Of a stretch of 64,000 nt of DNA, positions 43,572-53,314 are shown in pieces. The notes beneath the pieces were generated by a model, which did no database searches, had not been told where the DNA came from, and saw nothing but the letters and a program-made list of their open reading frames with translations. Origin of the DNA: Deltaproteobacteria bacterium (lineage in GTDB: Bacteria; JADJOY01). A program made the position numbers and the translations under genes. Numbering within the stretch: position 1 is the first letter of the stretch; every line of letters begins with the position of its first letter. The stretch covers positions 62,001-126,000 of the forward strand of contig JADJOY010000010.1 in assembly GCA_016713535.1 (NCBI GenBank), given 5' to 3'.

Positions 43572-44211
43572 ATGGCCATCCTGTTCGCCCGACAGTGTCT
43601 TCTTGCAGCGGTTCCTGCGCGCCGGGGGCTACTATCGTCATGACATCGATGGGTTGCTCGGGCCGCTCAGCCGGGCTGCGCTCGAGCTCTTCGAAGCCGA
43701 CGGTGCCAACGTCCGAAGCGAGCTCGGCGCGTTCGACAAGCGCACCGAATCGACCCTCGCCACGATGCTCGTGCCGACGCAGCGCGCCGCGCGCAAGTTC
43801 ATGGCCGCCACGGGCGGCGCCGGCCTCACCAGCGGCCTGAGCGCTCGGCTGATTTCGGGAACCCGAACCTTCGCCGAGCAGGACCGGCTCTACGCTCAGG
43901 GACGGACCGAGCCCGGCAACGTCGTCACCAACGCTCGCGGCGGACAGAGCAACCACAACTACGGCATCGCCTGGGACGTCAGCATCTTCACCACGGCCGG
44001 CAAATACATCGACGCCCTCGCCGAGACGGGCCAGATGCAGTCGAAGGACGTCGCGGCGGAGTACGTGAAGCTCGGCCCCGTGGGCCGGGCCATGGGGCTC
44101 TTCTGGGGCGGCGACTGGGCCAAGCCCGATCGCCCTCACTTCCAGATGCTCGACAACGACCAGCTTCCGACCGTCCGCGACAAGTTCCTGAACGGCGGCA
44201 CGATCGTGTGA
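43572..44211 (+). CDS. M15-family peptidoglycan peptidase with PG-binding-like N-terminus (one frameshift)
   Basis: The ATG at 43572 has a perfect AAGGAG 7 nt upstream. After MAILFA the frame shifts at CCC (43588-43590) into DSVFLQRFLRAGGYYRHDIDG, a peptidoglycan-binding-like repeat, which runs to the stop at 44211. The catalytic domain has RTFAEQDRLYAQGR, the zinc motif SNHNYGIAWDV (HxxxxxxD) and RPHFQM. These are hallmarks of VanY/endolysin-type L,D- or D,D-peptidases. No signal peptide is visible, so export may be phage-like or by lysis. Phage origin is possible, but no other phage genes are near. Confidence 0.78.
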
Positions 44212-44252
44212 GCCGCGGGGCGCCGAGGAGTCGGCCGGCGCGTGGACGCCGG

Positions 44253-44657
44253 CTACGACCTTCGCCGGCGAGGGCTCGGCCCCTCAGCCGCCACCCTCTT
44301 CTTCCGCGGCTTCGCCTGCTTGGGGGGCAGCGCGCTCGCGAAGGCGAAGGCGCGCGCGATCCACCCGGCAAGCTCGGCCGGGTCGCGGCGCTCGGGAGCC
44401 TCGATCGTCACGTATTCGCGCATGGTGCGCCCGAGCACCACGAACGGCCCCGCGTCCGGCTCGACGAGGAGCCGCTCGCGGTCCTCGGGCGAGAGCCGCA
44501 TCAGGAAGCGCGTCTCGTGGACCCCGGCGAACATGTTGCCGTTCACGAAGGCACACGGGCACCCGAACATCGCCCGCCGCTCGATCCCGAGCCCGCTCGG
44601 CAGGCACGAGTCGAAGAGCGCCACGTGCTCGGGAGTCACCGCCTTCCACTTGGACAT
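44253..44657 (-). CDS. TfoX N-terminal domain protein
   Basis: 134 residues, one TfoX_N domain (RAMFGCPCAFVNGNMFAGVH, FLMRLSPEDRERLL, FVVLGRTMREYVTI) plus a Lys/Arg-rich tail. GGAGGAG precedes the ATG at good distance. TfoX/Sxy proteins regulate competence in gamma-proteobacteria; stand-alone N-terminal-domain proteins are widespread and unassigned. It stands alone, convergent with the peptidase gene. Confidence 0.85.
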   Translation of the reverse strand: MSKWKAVTPEHVALFDSCLPSGLGIERRAMFGCPCAFVNGNMFAGVHETRFLMRLSPEDRERLLVEPDAGPFVVLGRTMREYVTIEAPERRDPAELAGWIARAFAFASALPPKQAKPRKKRVAAEGPSPRRRRS

Positions 44658-44698
44658 GGCCTCGCTCCTCCGATCCGCGCCCTGACCCGCACGCCGCT

Positions 44699-44728
44699 TT
44701 GCGGCAGCTTCGAGGCGGGTGGTACGAT
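44699..44728 (+). promoter_or_regulatory. sigma-70-like promoter of the propeller/TSP3 gene
   Basis: TTGCGG (44699-44704), 18-bp spacer, TACGAT (44723-44728). It explains why an upstream in-frame start at 44699 should be rejected: that codon lies in the -35 box. Confidence 0.5.
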
Positions 44729-44782
44729 TCCCGGGCTGATTCGCGCATTTTCGCGCGATTTTCCACGCGGGCCGAAGCCTCC

Positions 44783-47287
44783 ATGACCCATCGATCCGGT
44801 GCGCCTCGCCGTGCCTTCGCTTTCCTCGTCGCGGTGCTCGCCGGCTTCTCGCTGCTGGCCCCGGCCGCCACCCCCGCCGCCACCTGGACGCCGGTCGTCA
44901 CCGGCGGCTTCGGCGACGTGAACGACGTCTACCCGTTCACCCTCGCTTCGTTCAACGGCTACCTCTACACCGGCGCCTTCAACCAGATCACCGGCGCCGA
45001 GCTGTGGCGCAGCGCCGACGGCACCACCTGGAGCCAGGTCAACGCCGACGGCTTCGGCGACCCGTACAACTCGGGCATTTACTCCATGGCGTTCTTCAAC
45101 GACGCCTTCTACGTGGGCACGCGCAACCTGCTCACCGGCTGCGAGCTGTGGCGCACCACCGACGGCACCACGTTCACGCAGGTGAACGCCGACGGCTTCG
45201 GCGACTCGCGGAACGAGCACTGCCTCTCCATGCGGGTCTTCGACCACGCGCTCTTCGTCGCCACCAGCAACTTCACCACGGGCGTCGAGATCTGGAGCAG
45301 CCTCGACGGCACCACATGGGCGCAGGTCGCGCCGGACGGGCTCGGCGACACCGCGAACATCGCCGGGCTCACCCTCGACCAGTTCGGCGAGTACCTCTAC
45401 CTGGGCACGGTGAACTTCGTGGCGGGCGGCGCCGTCTACCGCAGCCTCGACGGTGCCAACTGGACCCCGGTCACCCCCGCCGGGTTCGGCAGCGCCGACA
45501 ACCAGATGATGCACGGCATGACGCAGCTCGGCGGCCATCTGTACGTCGGCACCGGCAACGAGACGGGCGCCACCGAGATCGGCGCGGAGATCTGGCGTAC
45601 CGCCGACGGCACCGCCTGGACGCGCGTGGCCCAGGACGGCTTCGGCGACGAGAACAACGTCAAGATGCACGACATGAACGTGGTCTCCGGGAAGCTCTAC
45701 GTCGGCACCCGCAACAACATCACCGGCGGCGAGGTCTGGACCAGCACCGACGGGGTGACGTTCCAGCAGGAGAGCACCGACGGCTTCGGCGCGGCCCCCA
45801 ACGTCGGTGCCTACCGCTTCGCGCGCTTCGCCAACCGCCTCTACGCCGGCTTCGCCAACTACGACACGGGTCTCGAGATCTGGCGCAGGCCCCTCGACGA
45901 CGCCGACGACGACGGCGTCCTCGACGCGAGCGACGACTGCCCGTCGATCGCCAACCCGGCGCAGCGCGACGCGGACGGCGACGGTGTCGGCGATGCCTGT
46001 GACAACTGCCCGACCGTCTCGAACACCGATCAGTCCGACCAGGACGGGGACGGTGTCGGCACGCTCTGCGACTCCTGCGTGAGCACCGCCAACCCGACCT
46101 TCGCCCAGGTGGGCGCCGACGGGCTCGGCGACGCCTCCAACTGGCTCGTGACGCCGATCCCGAGCTTCGCCAACCAGCTCTACGCCGGCATCTTCGACGT
46201 CTTCCATGGCGGCGAGATCTGGCGCTCGGCCGATGGCACCACCTGGAACCAGGTGAGCTCCGGCGGCTTCGGTGACGCCACCAATTGGTACGACATCCCG
46301 GCGGTCGAGTTCGGCGGCTATCTCTACGCCGGCAGCTACAACCAGACCACCGGCCCGGTGATCCAGCGCAGTGCCAACGGCACCACCTGGGAACCCGTGT
46401 GGAAGTTCTCGGCCGACGCCCGCGAGGCGATCCCGATGCTGGTGTTCGGCGGCGCCCTCTACGTCGACGTGTGGAACAAGGCGACCGGCGCCGAGGTGTG
46501 GCGCACCACCGACGGCACCACCTTGACGCAGGTCAACGTGAGCGGCTTCGGCAACCCGCAGAACGAGATGCCGTACCCGATCGTGGAGTTCGGCGGCGCG
46601 CTCTACACCGGCACGATCAACCACGCCACCGGCACCGAGATGTGGCGCTCGTCCAACGGCACCACCTGGACCCAGGTCAGCGCGCCGGGCTTCGGTGACG
46701 TGAACAACGAAGAGGTGCGCTGGCTCGCCACGCTCGGCACCGCGCTCTACGCGGGCACCCGCAACCTCGTGACGGGCGGGGAGGTGTGGCGCTCGACCGA
46801 CGGCACGAGCTGGACGCAGGTGAGCGAGGACGGCTTCGGCGATCGCAGGAACTTCGAGGCGCACTTCCTGAAGACCCAGGGCGACACGTTGTGGGTGAGC
46901 ACCGCCAACGTCGACGCTGGCTCGCAGCTCTGGACCACCAAGGACGGCGTCACCTGGAAGCGCGCCGGCGCGGTGGGCTTCGGCGACCGCTACAACGAAT
47001 CCACGATCGCGATCGCCTCTTTCGGCAATTCGCTCTACTTCGGCACCTTGAACCGCCGCACCGGCGGCGAGATCTGGCGGCTGCCGCTCTTGACACCGGA
47101 CACCGACGGCGACGGCGTACCGGACTCGTGCGACGCGTTCCCGACCAACCCGGCGTGCGCCCGCCTCGCCGCGCCGGACGACCCCCGAGGTGCCGGCGCC
47201 GCGTGGATCCTGGCGAGCCCGCTCGCCTTCGCGCTGCTGTGGCGGTCGCGGCGGCGCGCCCGCCGCGGCGGCGCACGCGCCGAGTAG
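44783..47287 (+). CDS. secreted double beta-propeller protein with TSP3 linker and C-terminal anchor
   Basis: 834 residues from the ATG at 44783. Signal peptide to about residue 33 (LLAPAATPAA). There are two sets of roughly 55-residue units of the form GGEVWRSTDGTTWTQV...GFGD..N, six or seven units each. Between them is a thrombospondin type 3 segment of Asp-rich calcium loops (DADGDGVGDACDNCPTVSN and similar). A shorter Asp loop and a membrane helix with an Arg cluster (WILASPLAFALLWRSRRRARR) end the protein, an arrangement like MYXO-CTERM/PEP-CTERM sorting tails. Surface or outer-membrane location is inferred. No enzymatic motif; ligand unknown. Confidence 0.8.
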   Translation: MTHRSGAPRRAFAFLVAVLAGFSLLAPAATPAATWTPVVTGGFGDVNDVYPFTLASFNGYLYTGAFNQITGAELWRSADGTTWSQVNADGFGDPYNSGIYSMAFFNDAFYVGTRNLLTGCELWRTTDGTTFTQVNADGFGDSRNEHCLSMRVFDHALFVATSNFTTGVEIWSSLDGTTWAQVAPDGLGDTANIAGLTLDQFGEYLYLGTVNFVAGGAVYRSLDGANWTPVTPAGFGSADNQMMHGMTQLGGHLYVGTGNETGATEIGAEIWRTADGTAWTRVAQDGFGDENNVKMHDMNVVSGKLYVGTRNNITGGEVWTSTDGVTFQQESTDGFGAAPNVGAYRFARFANRLYAGFANYDTGLEIWRRPLDDADDDGVLDASDDCPSIANPAQRDADGDGVGDACDNCPTVSNTDQSDQDGDGVGTLCDSCVSTANPTFAQVGADGLGDASNWLVTPIPSFANQLYAGIFDVFHGGEIWRSADGTTWNQVSSGGFGDATNWYDIPAVEFGGYLYAGSYNQTTGPVIQRSANGTTWEPVWKFSADAREAIPMLVFGGALYVDVWNKATGAEVWRTTDGTTLTQVNVSGFGNPQNEMPYPIVEFGGALYTGTINHATGTEMWRSSNGTTWTQVSAPGFGDVNNEEVRWLATLGTALYAGTRNLVTGGEVWRSTDGTSWTQVSEDGFGDRRNFEAHFLKTQGDTLWVSTANVDAGSQLWTTKDGVTWKRAGAVGFGDRYNESTIAIASFGNSLYFGTLNRRTGGEIWRLPLLTPDTDGDGVPDSCDAFPTNPACARLAAPDDPRGAGAAWILASPLAFALLWRSRRRARRGGARAE

Positions 47288-47314
47288 TGCATTTCTCCCC
47301 GCATCCCGGTCACA

Positions 47315-49840
47315 ATGGACGAGATGCGAAACACCCCAGTCCGGAAATCGCTCGTCTCGATCGCCCTCGCCGGGGTGGCGTCGCTATGCGCGCTCGGCGC
47401 GACGTGCACGCCCGGTCCCAGCTCGTTCTGGAACTTCGAGACCCCGACCATCCACCCCCTCGACCTGACGCCCGACCGAAACCGGCTCCTGGTCGTGAAC
47501 CTGCCGGACGGGCGCCTCGAGGTACTCGACGCGAGCGGCGCCGGACTGCCCGCGAAGCTCGGCAGCGTGCCGGTGGGCGTCGATCCGGTCAGCGTGCGCG
47601 CGCGCACCAACACCGAAGCCTGGGTGGTGAATCACGTCTCGGACTCGGTGAGCGTCGTCGACCTGCTCACCATGAACGTCGTGGCGACGATCTTCCCGGG
47701 CGACGAGCCCACCGACGTCGTCTTCGCCGGCAACCCGCAGCGCGCCTTCGTCAGCGTGTCGCAGGAAAACAAGGTGATGGTCTACGACCCCGAGAACCTC
47801 GGCGCGGCGCCGCTCGCGGTGCCGATCGCGGGCGAGGACCCTCGCGCGCTCGCGACCGACGGCACGCGCGTCTACGCCGCGATCTTCGAGTCGGGGAACG
47901 ACACCACCGGCATCCCGCCGGAGGTGGTGTCCGATCCATCCGGCCCCTACGGTGGGCTCAACCCGCCGCCGAACACGCCGGGCGGCTTCGTACCGGCGAT
48001 GGCACCCGACCTCCCGCCGCCGCCGGGCGTGGCCCAGATCGTCGGCAAGGACGCGCTCGGCCGCTGGATCGACAGCGCGGGAAAGAACTGGAGCGCGCTC
48101 GTCGGCTGGGACATCCACGACCACGACGTGGCCGTGATCCCGGCGGCGAACCCGGCGCAGGTGAGCTACGTGAGCGGGCTCATGAACCTCGACATGGCGC
48201 TCGCCGTGACCAACACCGGCAAGGTCGCGGTGGTCGGCACCGACGCCACCAACGTGATCCGCTTCGAGCCCAACCTGAAGGGCACCTTCGCTCGTCAGGT
48301 GATGGCGACCTTCGATCCCGCGGGCGGATCACCCACGATCACCGACCTCAACCCGCACCTCACCTACGCGACCGGCAACGTCGCCCAGTCGGAGCGCAAC
48401 AAGAGCCTCGCCGAGCCTCGCGCGGTGGCGTGGAGCGCGACCGCCAACCAGGGCTACGTCGCCGGGCTCGGCTCGAACAACGTGCTGCGCGTCGACGGCT
48501 CGGGCGCCGTGCTCGCCCGGCTCGCCGTCGGCCAAGGGCCCGCCGGGCTCGTCCTCGACGAGGCACGTCAGCGACTCTTCGTGCTCAACCGGTTCTCGTC
48601 GAACGTGTCGGTGGTCAGCACGGCGAGCTTCACCCAGACCGGCACCGTGAGCCTCTACGACCCCACCCCGGCGGCGATCAAGACCGGGCGCCCCTTGCTC
48701 TACGACGCCCATCGCACCTCGGGCCTCGGACAGGCGAGCTGCTCGAGCTGCCACAGCGACGCGCGCATGGACCAGATCGCGTGGGACCTCGGCGATCCGT
48801 CGGGCACCGTGAAGGCCTTCGACCAGACCTGCATCGTGGAGGGCATGTGCGCGGGCTTCCATCCCATGAAGGGCCCGATGACCACGCAGACGCTGATCGG
48901 GATCGTCGGCGTCGAGCCGCTCCACTGGCGCGGTGACCGCAACGACCTGGCCGAGTTCGCGGGTGCCTTCGTCAGCCTGCTCGGTGACGACGCGCAGCCG
49001 TCGGCGACCGAGATGCAGCAGTTCGAGGACTTCCTCGCCACCACCCACTTCCCGCCCAACCCGTACCGCAACCTCGACGGCACCACCCGCGACGAGACGC
49101 TGTGGAGCGGCGGCAATCCGCGCACCGGTGAGCACATCTACTTCAACGACTTCACCGACGGCACGCGGCGCTGCAACGACTGCCACCTGTTCCCGAACGG
49201 CACCAACACCAAGATCATCCCCGCGAGCTTCGACGCGCTGACACCCGGCGTGAAGGTGGCGCACCTCCGCAACCTCTACGAGAAGACCGGGCTCCTCCAC
49301 GACTCGCTCTCGGCGAACCGCGGCTTCGGCTTCCTCCACGACGGCACCGGCGACAAGGTCGCCGAGAACTTCGCGCGCCCCGGCTTCACGTTCCCGCCCG
49401 GGGAGGTCGGCTTCCAGCAGCGCAAGGACGTCGAGGCGTTCGTGTTCAGCTTCGCGACCGACACCCACGCGGCCATCGGCCAGCAGGTCACGCTGGACGC
49501 GGCGACGGCCTCCGACACCGCCGTGCTCGCGCGCCTCGACCAGCTCGTCGCGGTGGTGGATGGCGCGCCGTCCCAGCTCGCGCTGGTCGTGAAGGGGCGG
49601 ATCGACGGCGTGCAGCGCGGCGCGTATTACCTCGGCTCGGGCACCTTCCAGACCGACCTCGCAGGCGAGACGATCGGGCTCGGCCCACTCGAGTCCCTCG
49701 CCGGCGCGGGCAGCGAGCTCACGCTGACCGTCGTGCCTTACGCGTCACGCATCCGGATCGGCGTCGATCGAGACGAGGACGGCAAGCTCGATCGCGACGA
49801 GATCCTCGCGGGCACGGACCCGGCGAACCCGGCGTCGTGA
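47315..49840 (+). CDS. secreted YncE-like propeller / c-type haem protein
   Basis: 841 residues with a signal peptide (SLVSIALAGVASLCALGATC). The first about 460 residues are YncE-like propeller repeats (NRLLVVNLPDGRLEVLD, TEAWVVNHVSDSVSVVDL). Two haem c sites follow: CSSCH at 476-480 and CNDCH at 620-624, separated as in dihaem cytochrome c peroxidase/MauG-like proteins. The C-terminus has a beta domain and an EF-hand-like loop DRDEDGKLDRDE. It is probably periplasmic or extracellular electron transfer or oxidation. It starts 28 nt after the propeller/TSP3 gene, in the same direction. Confidence 0.8.
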   Translation: MDEMRNTPVRKSLVSIALAGVASLCALGATCTPGPSSFWNFETPTIHPLDLTPDRNRLLVVNLPDGRLEVLDASGAGLPAKLGSVPVGVDPVSVRARTNTEAWVVNHVSDSVSVVDLLTMNVVATIFPGDEPTDVVFAGNPQRAFVSVSQENKVMVYDPENLGAAPLAVPIAGEDPRALATDGTRVYAAIFESGNDTTGIPPEVVSDPSGPYGGLNPPPNTPGGFVPAMAPDLPPPPGVAQIVGKDALGRWIDSAGKNWSALVGWDIHDHDVAVIPAANPAQVSYVSGLMNLDMALAVTNTGKVAVVGTDATNVIRFEPNLKGTFARQVMATFDPAGGSPTITDLNPHLTYATGNVAQSERNKSLAEPRAVAWSATANQGYVAGLGSNNVLRVDGSGAVLARLAVGQGPAGLVLDEARQRLFVLNRFSSNVSVVSTASFTQTGTVSLYDPTPAAIKTGRPLLYDAHRTSGLGQASCSSCHSDARMDQIAWDLGDPSGTVKAFDQTCIVEGMCAGFHPMKGPMTTQTLIGIVGVEPLHWRGDRNDLAEFAGAFVSLLGDDAQPSATEMQQFEDFLATTHFPPNPYRNLDGTTRDETLWSGGNPRTGEHIYFNDFTDGTRRCNDCHLFPNGTNTKIIPASFDALTPGVKVAHLRNLYEKTGLLHDSLSANRGFGFLHDGTGDKVAENFARPGFTFPPGEVGFQQRKDVEAFVFSFATDTHAAIGQQVTLDAATASDTAVLARLDQLVAVVDGAPSQLALVVKGRIDGVQRGAYYLGSGTFQTDLAGETIGLGPLESLAGAGSELTLTVVPYASRIRIGVDRDEDGKLDRDEILAGTDPANPAS

Positions 49841-50052
49841 GTCATCGGGTCACGCAGAGATCCACGGCACCGGCGACGTAACCGCCGACGCGTATCGCCG
49901 GGCACGCGACGCGTGCCCCTCCGGACGGAGATCGATCGGCTGGAGCGCGCCTGCTCCGTCGGGCGCCAGGACTCGAGCGCGTTCGAACTCCGATCCACTT
50001 CGTCGGCGATGCAGTGACGGCGTCGTAGCGCCGGGCGCCCCGGCGCACCCGC
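49841..50052. repeat. hairpin repeats, families A and C
   Basis: GGGCACGC-gac-GCGTGCCC (49900-49918), in the opposite orientation to the 5.9 and 12.4 kb copies, followed by a reversed family C element (about 49941-49968). No gene; this is the convergent gap between two genes. Confidence 0.7.
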
Positions 50053-51267
50053 TCAGGGGTGCGGGACCTCGTCGGCGCCGATGTCGACAACGGCGTTGTT
50101 GTCGCCGTTGCCGTCCTGGATGCGGGTCTGGCCATCCACGTCCGTGGCGGGCAGCCCAGCGACGCCGTTGGTGCCAGCGTCGATCATCGGCGAGCTCGCC
50201 TGCAGGTGGTAGTCGCCGGTCGCCACGTTCACGAACTTGGGGTCCGACGTGACCGTGCCGCCGCCGAGAGCGCAGTTGTACGAGACATCCCCGGTGTTCG
50301 AGTAGAAGTCGTTGAACGTGATCGAGGCGCCGGCGCTGTCGCGGCAGCCGATGCCGCCGCCGTGGCGCGTCGAGACGTTGAGGGCGACGATGTTGTTCAC
50401 GACCGTCGCGGGCGACTGGAACAGGAAGATGCCGCCGCCGTTCGGGCTGCGGTTGCCGACGATCGTGTTGTTGGTGACGACCACGCCGGTCGAGCCGCTG
50501 AGGATGATGCCGCCGCCGTTGAGCTCGCCGGCGTTGCTCGAGATCAGGTTGTTCGCGATGAGCCCGCCGGTGGTCGCCTGGAGGCTGACGCCGCCGCCCT
50601 GGAAGATGCGGTTGCGGCGGATCGTGTTGCCGACCACCGTCGGCGCCGTGCACGCGAGGCAGCCGAAGCCGCCGCCACCGATCGCGCCCTGGTTGTCCTG
50701 GAGGATGTTGCCGCGCACCACCGGTGAGCCGACCGAGCCGCCGATGGCGCCGCCCACCGCGGTGTTGCCGGAGATGGTGTTGTCGGTGATGACCGCGCTG
50801 GTGTTCGAGAAGCCGATCCCACCACCGAACGAGTGACCGCCGAAGTTGTCGGTGATGACGTTGTTGGTGATCGTCGGCGACGCGTCGACGATCGCGATCC
50901 CGCCGCCGGCGTCGTCGGTGCTCGAGTTGTTCACGTTGCGCGCGAGCCCACGCGTGAGCGTGAAGCCCGAGATCACGCTCGAGGTGGTCTCGCCGCTGAT
51001 GAACTGAACCACCGGCGAGACCATGCCGCCGTGGACCGTCGTGACGGCCGCGCCGCCCGAGCTGGTGACGGTGATCGCCTTGCCGTTGAAGTTCAGGTTC
51101 TCGTAGTAGGTGCCGGGCGCGACCAGCACCGTATCCCCGTTCGTCGCGGCGGTGATCGCGCCCTGGATCGTGGGCTGCTGGGAAGGCACCTGGATGGTCG
51201 CCGCGTGCGCCGTGGCGAGCGGCAGCGACGCGCCGAGCACCAGCGCGAGCGGCCGCGCCCGGCTCAC
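50053..51267 (-). other. alternative: separate secreted parallel beta-helix protein
   Basis: From the GTG at 51267 the protein would begin VSRARPLALVLGASLPLATA, a good signal peptide. It continues with IQVPSQQPTIQGAITAATNG and repeats such as NNTIVGNRSPNGGGIFLF, typical of pectate-lyase-like right-handed beta-helices (404 residues). In another frame, a TGA at 51266-51264 overlaps this GTG as GTGA, just as in other operons here. This supports an original two-gene arrangement. No active-site residues could be assigned. Confidence 0.5.
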
Positions 51268-53157
51268 GAGCCCGCGGCGGCGGCGGTCATCGCGCCGCCG
51301 GCGGGCCGCGAGCCAGATCGCGAACGCCGGCGCCACGCCGTAGAGTGCCAAGTTCATCGAGCGCGCCGCGGACCTGCGCTCGGCGGCGGCGAGGGTGCCG
51401 TCGGTGCCGAGCTCCGCGAAGCTGCCGCAGGCGCGCGGCTCGCAGGCGTCGCCATAGCTCGTCAGGTCGAGGTCGGCCTGGTCGGGGTTGGCGACCGATG
51501 GGCAGTTGTCGCACGCGTCGCCGACGCCGTCGCCATCCTGATCGGCCTGGTTGAGCGTGGCCTTGGCGGGGCAGTTGTCTGCGCCGTCGACCCACCCGTC
51601 GTTGTCGTCGTTGGCGTCGCAGACGTCGAGCTGACCGTCGTTGTCCGAGTCGCGCGGCGAGACCTTGAACACCAGCCCCGGCCAGTATTCGTCGATGTAC
51701 ATGTTGCCGTTCGCGTCGAAGGCCACGTCCATCGGCGTGTCGAGGCGGGTCGCGAAGTGCTGGGTCGACACCACCTGCACCTGGCCGCTCACCGTCTGCA
51801 CCTTCACGCGCTCGATCTTCCCCTTGAGCTTGGGGTCGGCGAACGCATCCGAGTGGAAGAACGCCATGAACGCGTCGCCTTCGTACCCGCACCACTGGTT
51901 GCCGGTGTACGTCGCGATGCCGGTGGGTGCCTCGCCCTTGGGGTAGAGCTGGAGCGGCGACTCCGTGCCGGTGCCCGGAGGAGGCGGTTCGCCCCAGTAA
52001 TCGGGCCAGCCGTAGTTCGAACCCTGGGTGATCTCGTTGAGCTCGTCGAAGGACTCGGGGCCGTTGTCGGGCGCGAGCCAGCGGCCGTCGAGGGTGCGGG
52101 TGATGTCGGTGGGGTTGCGGATGCCGCTCGCCTCGACGCTGATCGCGCCCGCCGAGGTGATGCGCAGGAAGACGTTGTTGTAGACGTCGCCGCCGGCCGC
52201 TCCGAGCAGCAAGTCGCCGTTGGCGTCGAACGCCATGCCCTGGATCGAGAACGGGAAGCAGAAGTTGCAGATGCCGCTCACGAACGTCTCGCGCGAGTCG
52301 GCGACGCCGTCGTGGTTCGAGTCGGTGAAGCGCTCGATGGTGCCGTCGTTCTCGGACACGTAGAGCTTGCCGTCCGGCCCCCACACCACGCCGTAGGGCT
52401 GGTAGAGGTCGTCGGCGAAGGTGGTGATCGTGGCCGGCAGCCCGTGACTGCCGTCGAGGGCGCGCACCCGGCCGGAGTGCTCGGCGACGTAGAGGCGGCC
52501 GTCGGGGCCGACCGCCATGTAGACCGGCAGCTCGAGGCCGCTCGCGAAGAGCTCCACCTTGAACTCGCGCGGCACCTGCACCGCGGCGGCGAGATCCTGG
52601 CAGAGCGCGTCCGAGCCGTCGCAGTCCGAGTCGCGGTCGTCACCGCAGTAGTCGGTCGCGTTGGGATGGACCTTGCCGTCCTGGTCGTTACAGTCGCCCG
52701 CGGCCGGGGTCCAGCCGTCGGCGTCGGCGTCGGCGTTGACGTTGCCGGGCGCTTCGCACTTCCAGCCCGCGTCCGGAGGGCAGTTCGCGTTCGAGTAGCC
52801 GGGCCAGGTGAGATTCGCGATTTCCTGGGCGTTGGTCACGCCATCGCCGTCCGAGTCCAGGGACGCAGCGTTCTGGATCGCGCAGGTGGCGTTGCTGCAC
52901 GGCCCACCGTCGTCGACGAACTGCTCCTCGATCTCGTGGCCGTAGGCGTTGCGCTCGCCGCCCACGTCGAAGCCGTACGAGGTGCGGTGGCACATCCCGC
53001 ACTGGGTGCGCCCGCTGGCGTCGAAGAGCGTGCCACGCGCCGATGGGTAGACGCCGTTCCACGCCTTGCGGAACCCCGGGAACGCGTGGGCGTGGATCGA
53101 GACGAGGCAAAGCGCGAGGGCGAGCAGCCCTGCACGCGGCAGCGAGCGTGTTGGCAT
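50053..53157 (-). CDS. sugar-dehydrogenase-like propeller protein with haem, in one frame with a beta-helix protein
   Basis: 1034 codons. Signal peptide (LLALALCLVSIHAHA), haem c site CGMCH (53-57), and Asp-rich calcium loops (DSDGDGVTNAQE). Then a six-bladed soluble glucose/sorbosone dehydrogenase (PQQ) propeller (YMAVGPDGRLYVAEHSGRV, GMAFDANGDLLLGAAGG, TDITRTLDGRWLAPDNGPE) and TSP3 loops. At about 598-627 comes a membrane helix with an Arg cluster, the kind of tail that normally ends a protein. The frame goes on into a second signal-peptide-like segment and about 380 residues of right-handed beta-helix. A single in-frame fusion is visible, but two genes joined by an indel are more likely. 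Confidence 0.72.
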   Translation of the reverse strand: MPTRSLPRAGLLALALCLVSIHAHAFPGFRKAWNGVYPSARGTLFDASGRTQCGMCHRTSYGFDVGGERNAYGHEIEEQFVDDGGPCSNATCAIQNAASLDSDGDGVTNAQEIANLTWPGYSNANCPPDAGWKCEAPGNVNADADADGWTPAAGDCNDQDGKVHPNATDYCGDDRDSDCDGSDALCQDLAAAVQVPREFKVELFASGLELPVYMAVGPDGRLYVAEHSGRVRALDGSHGLPATITTFADDLYQPYGVVWGPDGKLYVSENDGTIERFTDSNHDGVADSRETFVSGICNFCFPFSIQGMAFDANGDLLLGAAGGDVYNNVFLRITSAGAISVEASGIRNPTDITRTLDGRWLAPDNGPESFDELNEITQGSNYGWPDYWGEPPPPGTGTESPLQLYPKGEAPTGIATYTGNQWCGYEGDAFMAFFHSDAFADPKLKGKIERVKVQTVSGQVQVVSTQHFATRLDTPMDVAFDANGNMYIDEYWPGLVFKVSPRDSDNDGQLDVCDANDDNDGWVDGADNCPAKATLNQADQDGDGVGDACDNCPSVANPDQADLDLTSYGDACEPRACGSFAELGTDGTLAAAERRSAARSMNLALYGVAPAFAIWLAARRRRDDRRRRGLVSRARPLALVLGASLPLATAHAATIQVPSQQPTIQGAITAATNGDTVLVAPGTYYENLNFNGKAITVTSSGGAAVTTVHGGMVSPVVQFISGETTSSVISGFTLTRGLARNVNNSSTDDAGGGIAIVDASPTITNNVITDNFGGHSFGGGIGFSNTSAVITDNTISGNTAVGGAIGGSVGSPVVRGNILQDNQGAIGGGGFGCLACTAPTVVGNTIRRNRIFQGGGVSLQATTGGLIANNLISSNAGELNGGGIILSGSTGVVVTNNTIVGNRSPNGGGIFLFQSPATVVNNIVALNVSTRHGGGIGCRDSAGASITFNDFYSNTGDVSYNCALGGGTVTSDPKFVNVATGDYHLQASSPMIDAGTNGVAGLPATDVDGQTRIQDGNGDNNAVVDIGADEVPHP

Positions 53158-53314
53158 GACGGACTCGATTCGGAGGGCGCGCGAGGTCGGAGTCGACGTC
53201 GCGCGACGAGCCCCACCATGATGTCACCCCGCTTTCGCGACGTTCAACTCGACCTCGCTCCGCGAAGGCCGCCCGCGATCGTGCGAGAATGCGCGCCCCC
53301 TCGCTTTCGCCCCC
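53158..53314. promoter_or_regulatory. divergent intergenic region
   Basis: 157 bp between the divergent dehydrogenase-like and GT-C-like genes, presumably holding both promoters. No clear -35/-10 pair or hairpin repeat was picked out. Confidence 0.3.

Noticed and set aside
43572-44211. Prophage remnant around the M15 peptidase
   Set aside because: The peptidase could be an endolysin, but holin, tail, capsid or integrase genes are lacking and the neighbours are ordinary chromosomal genes.
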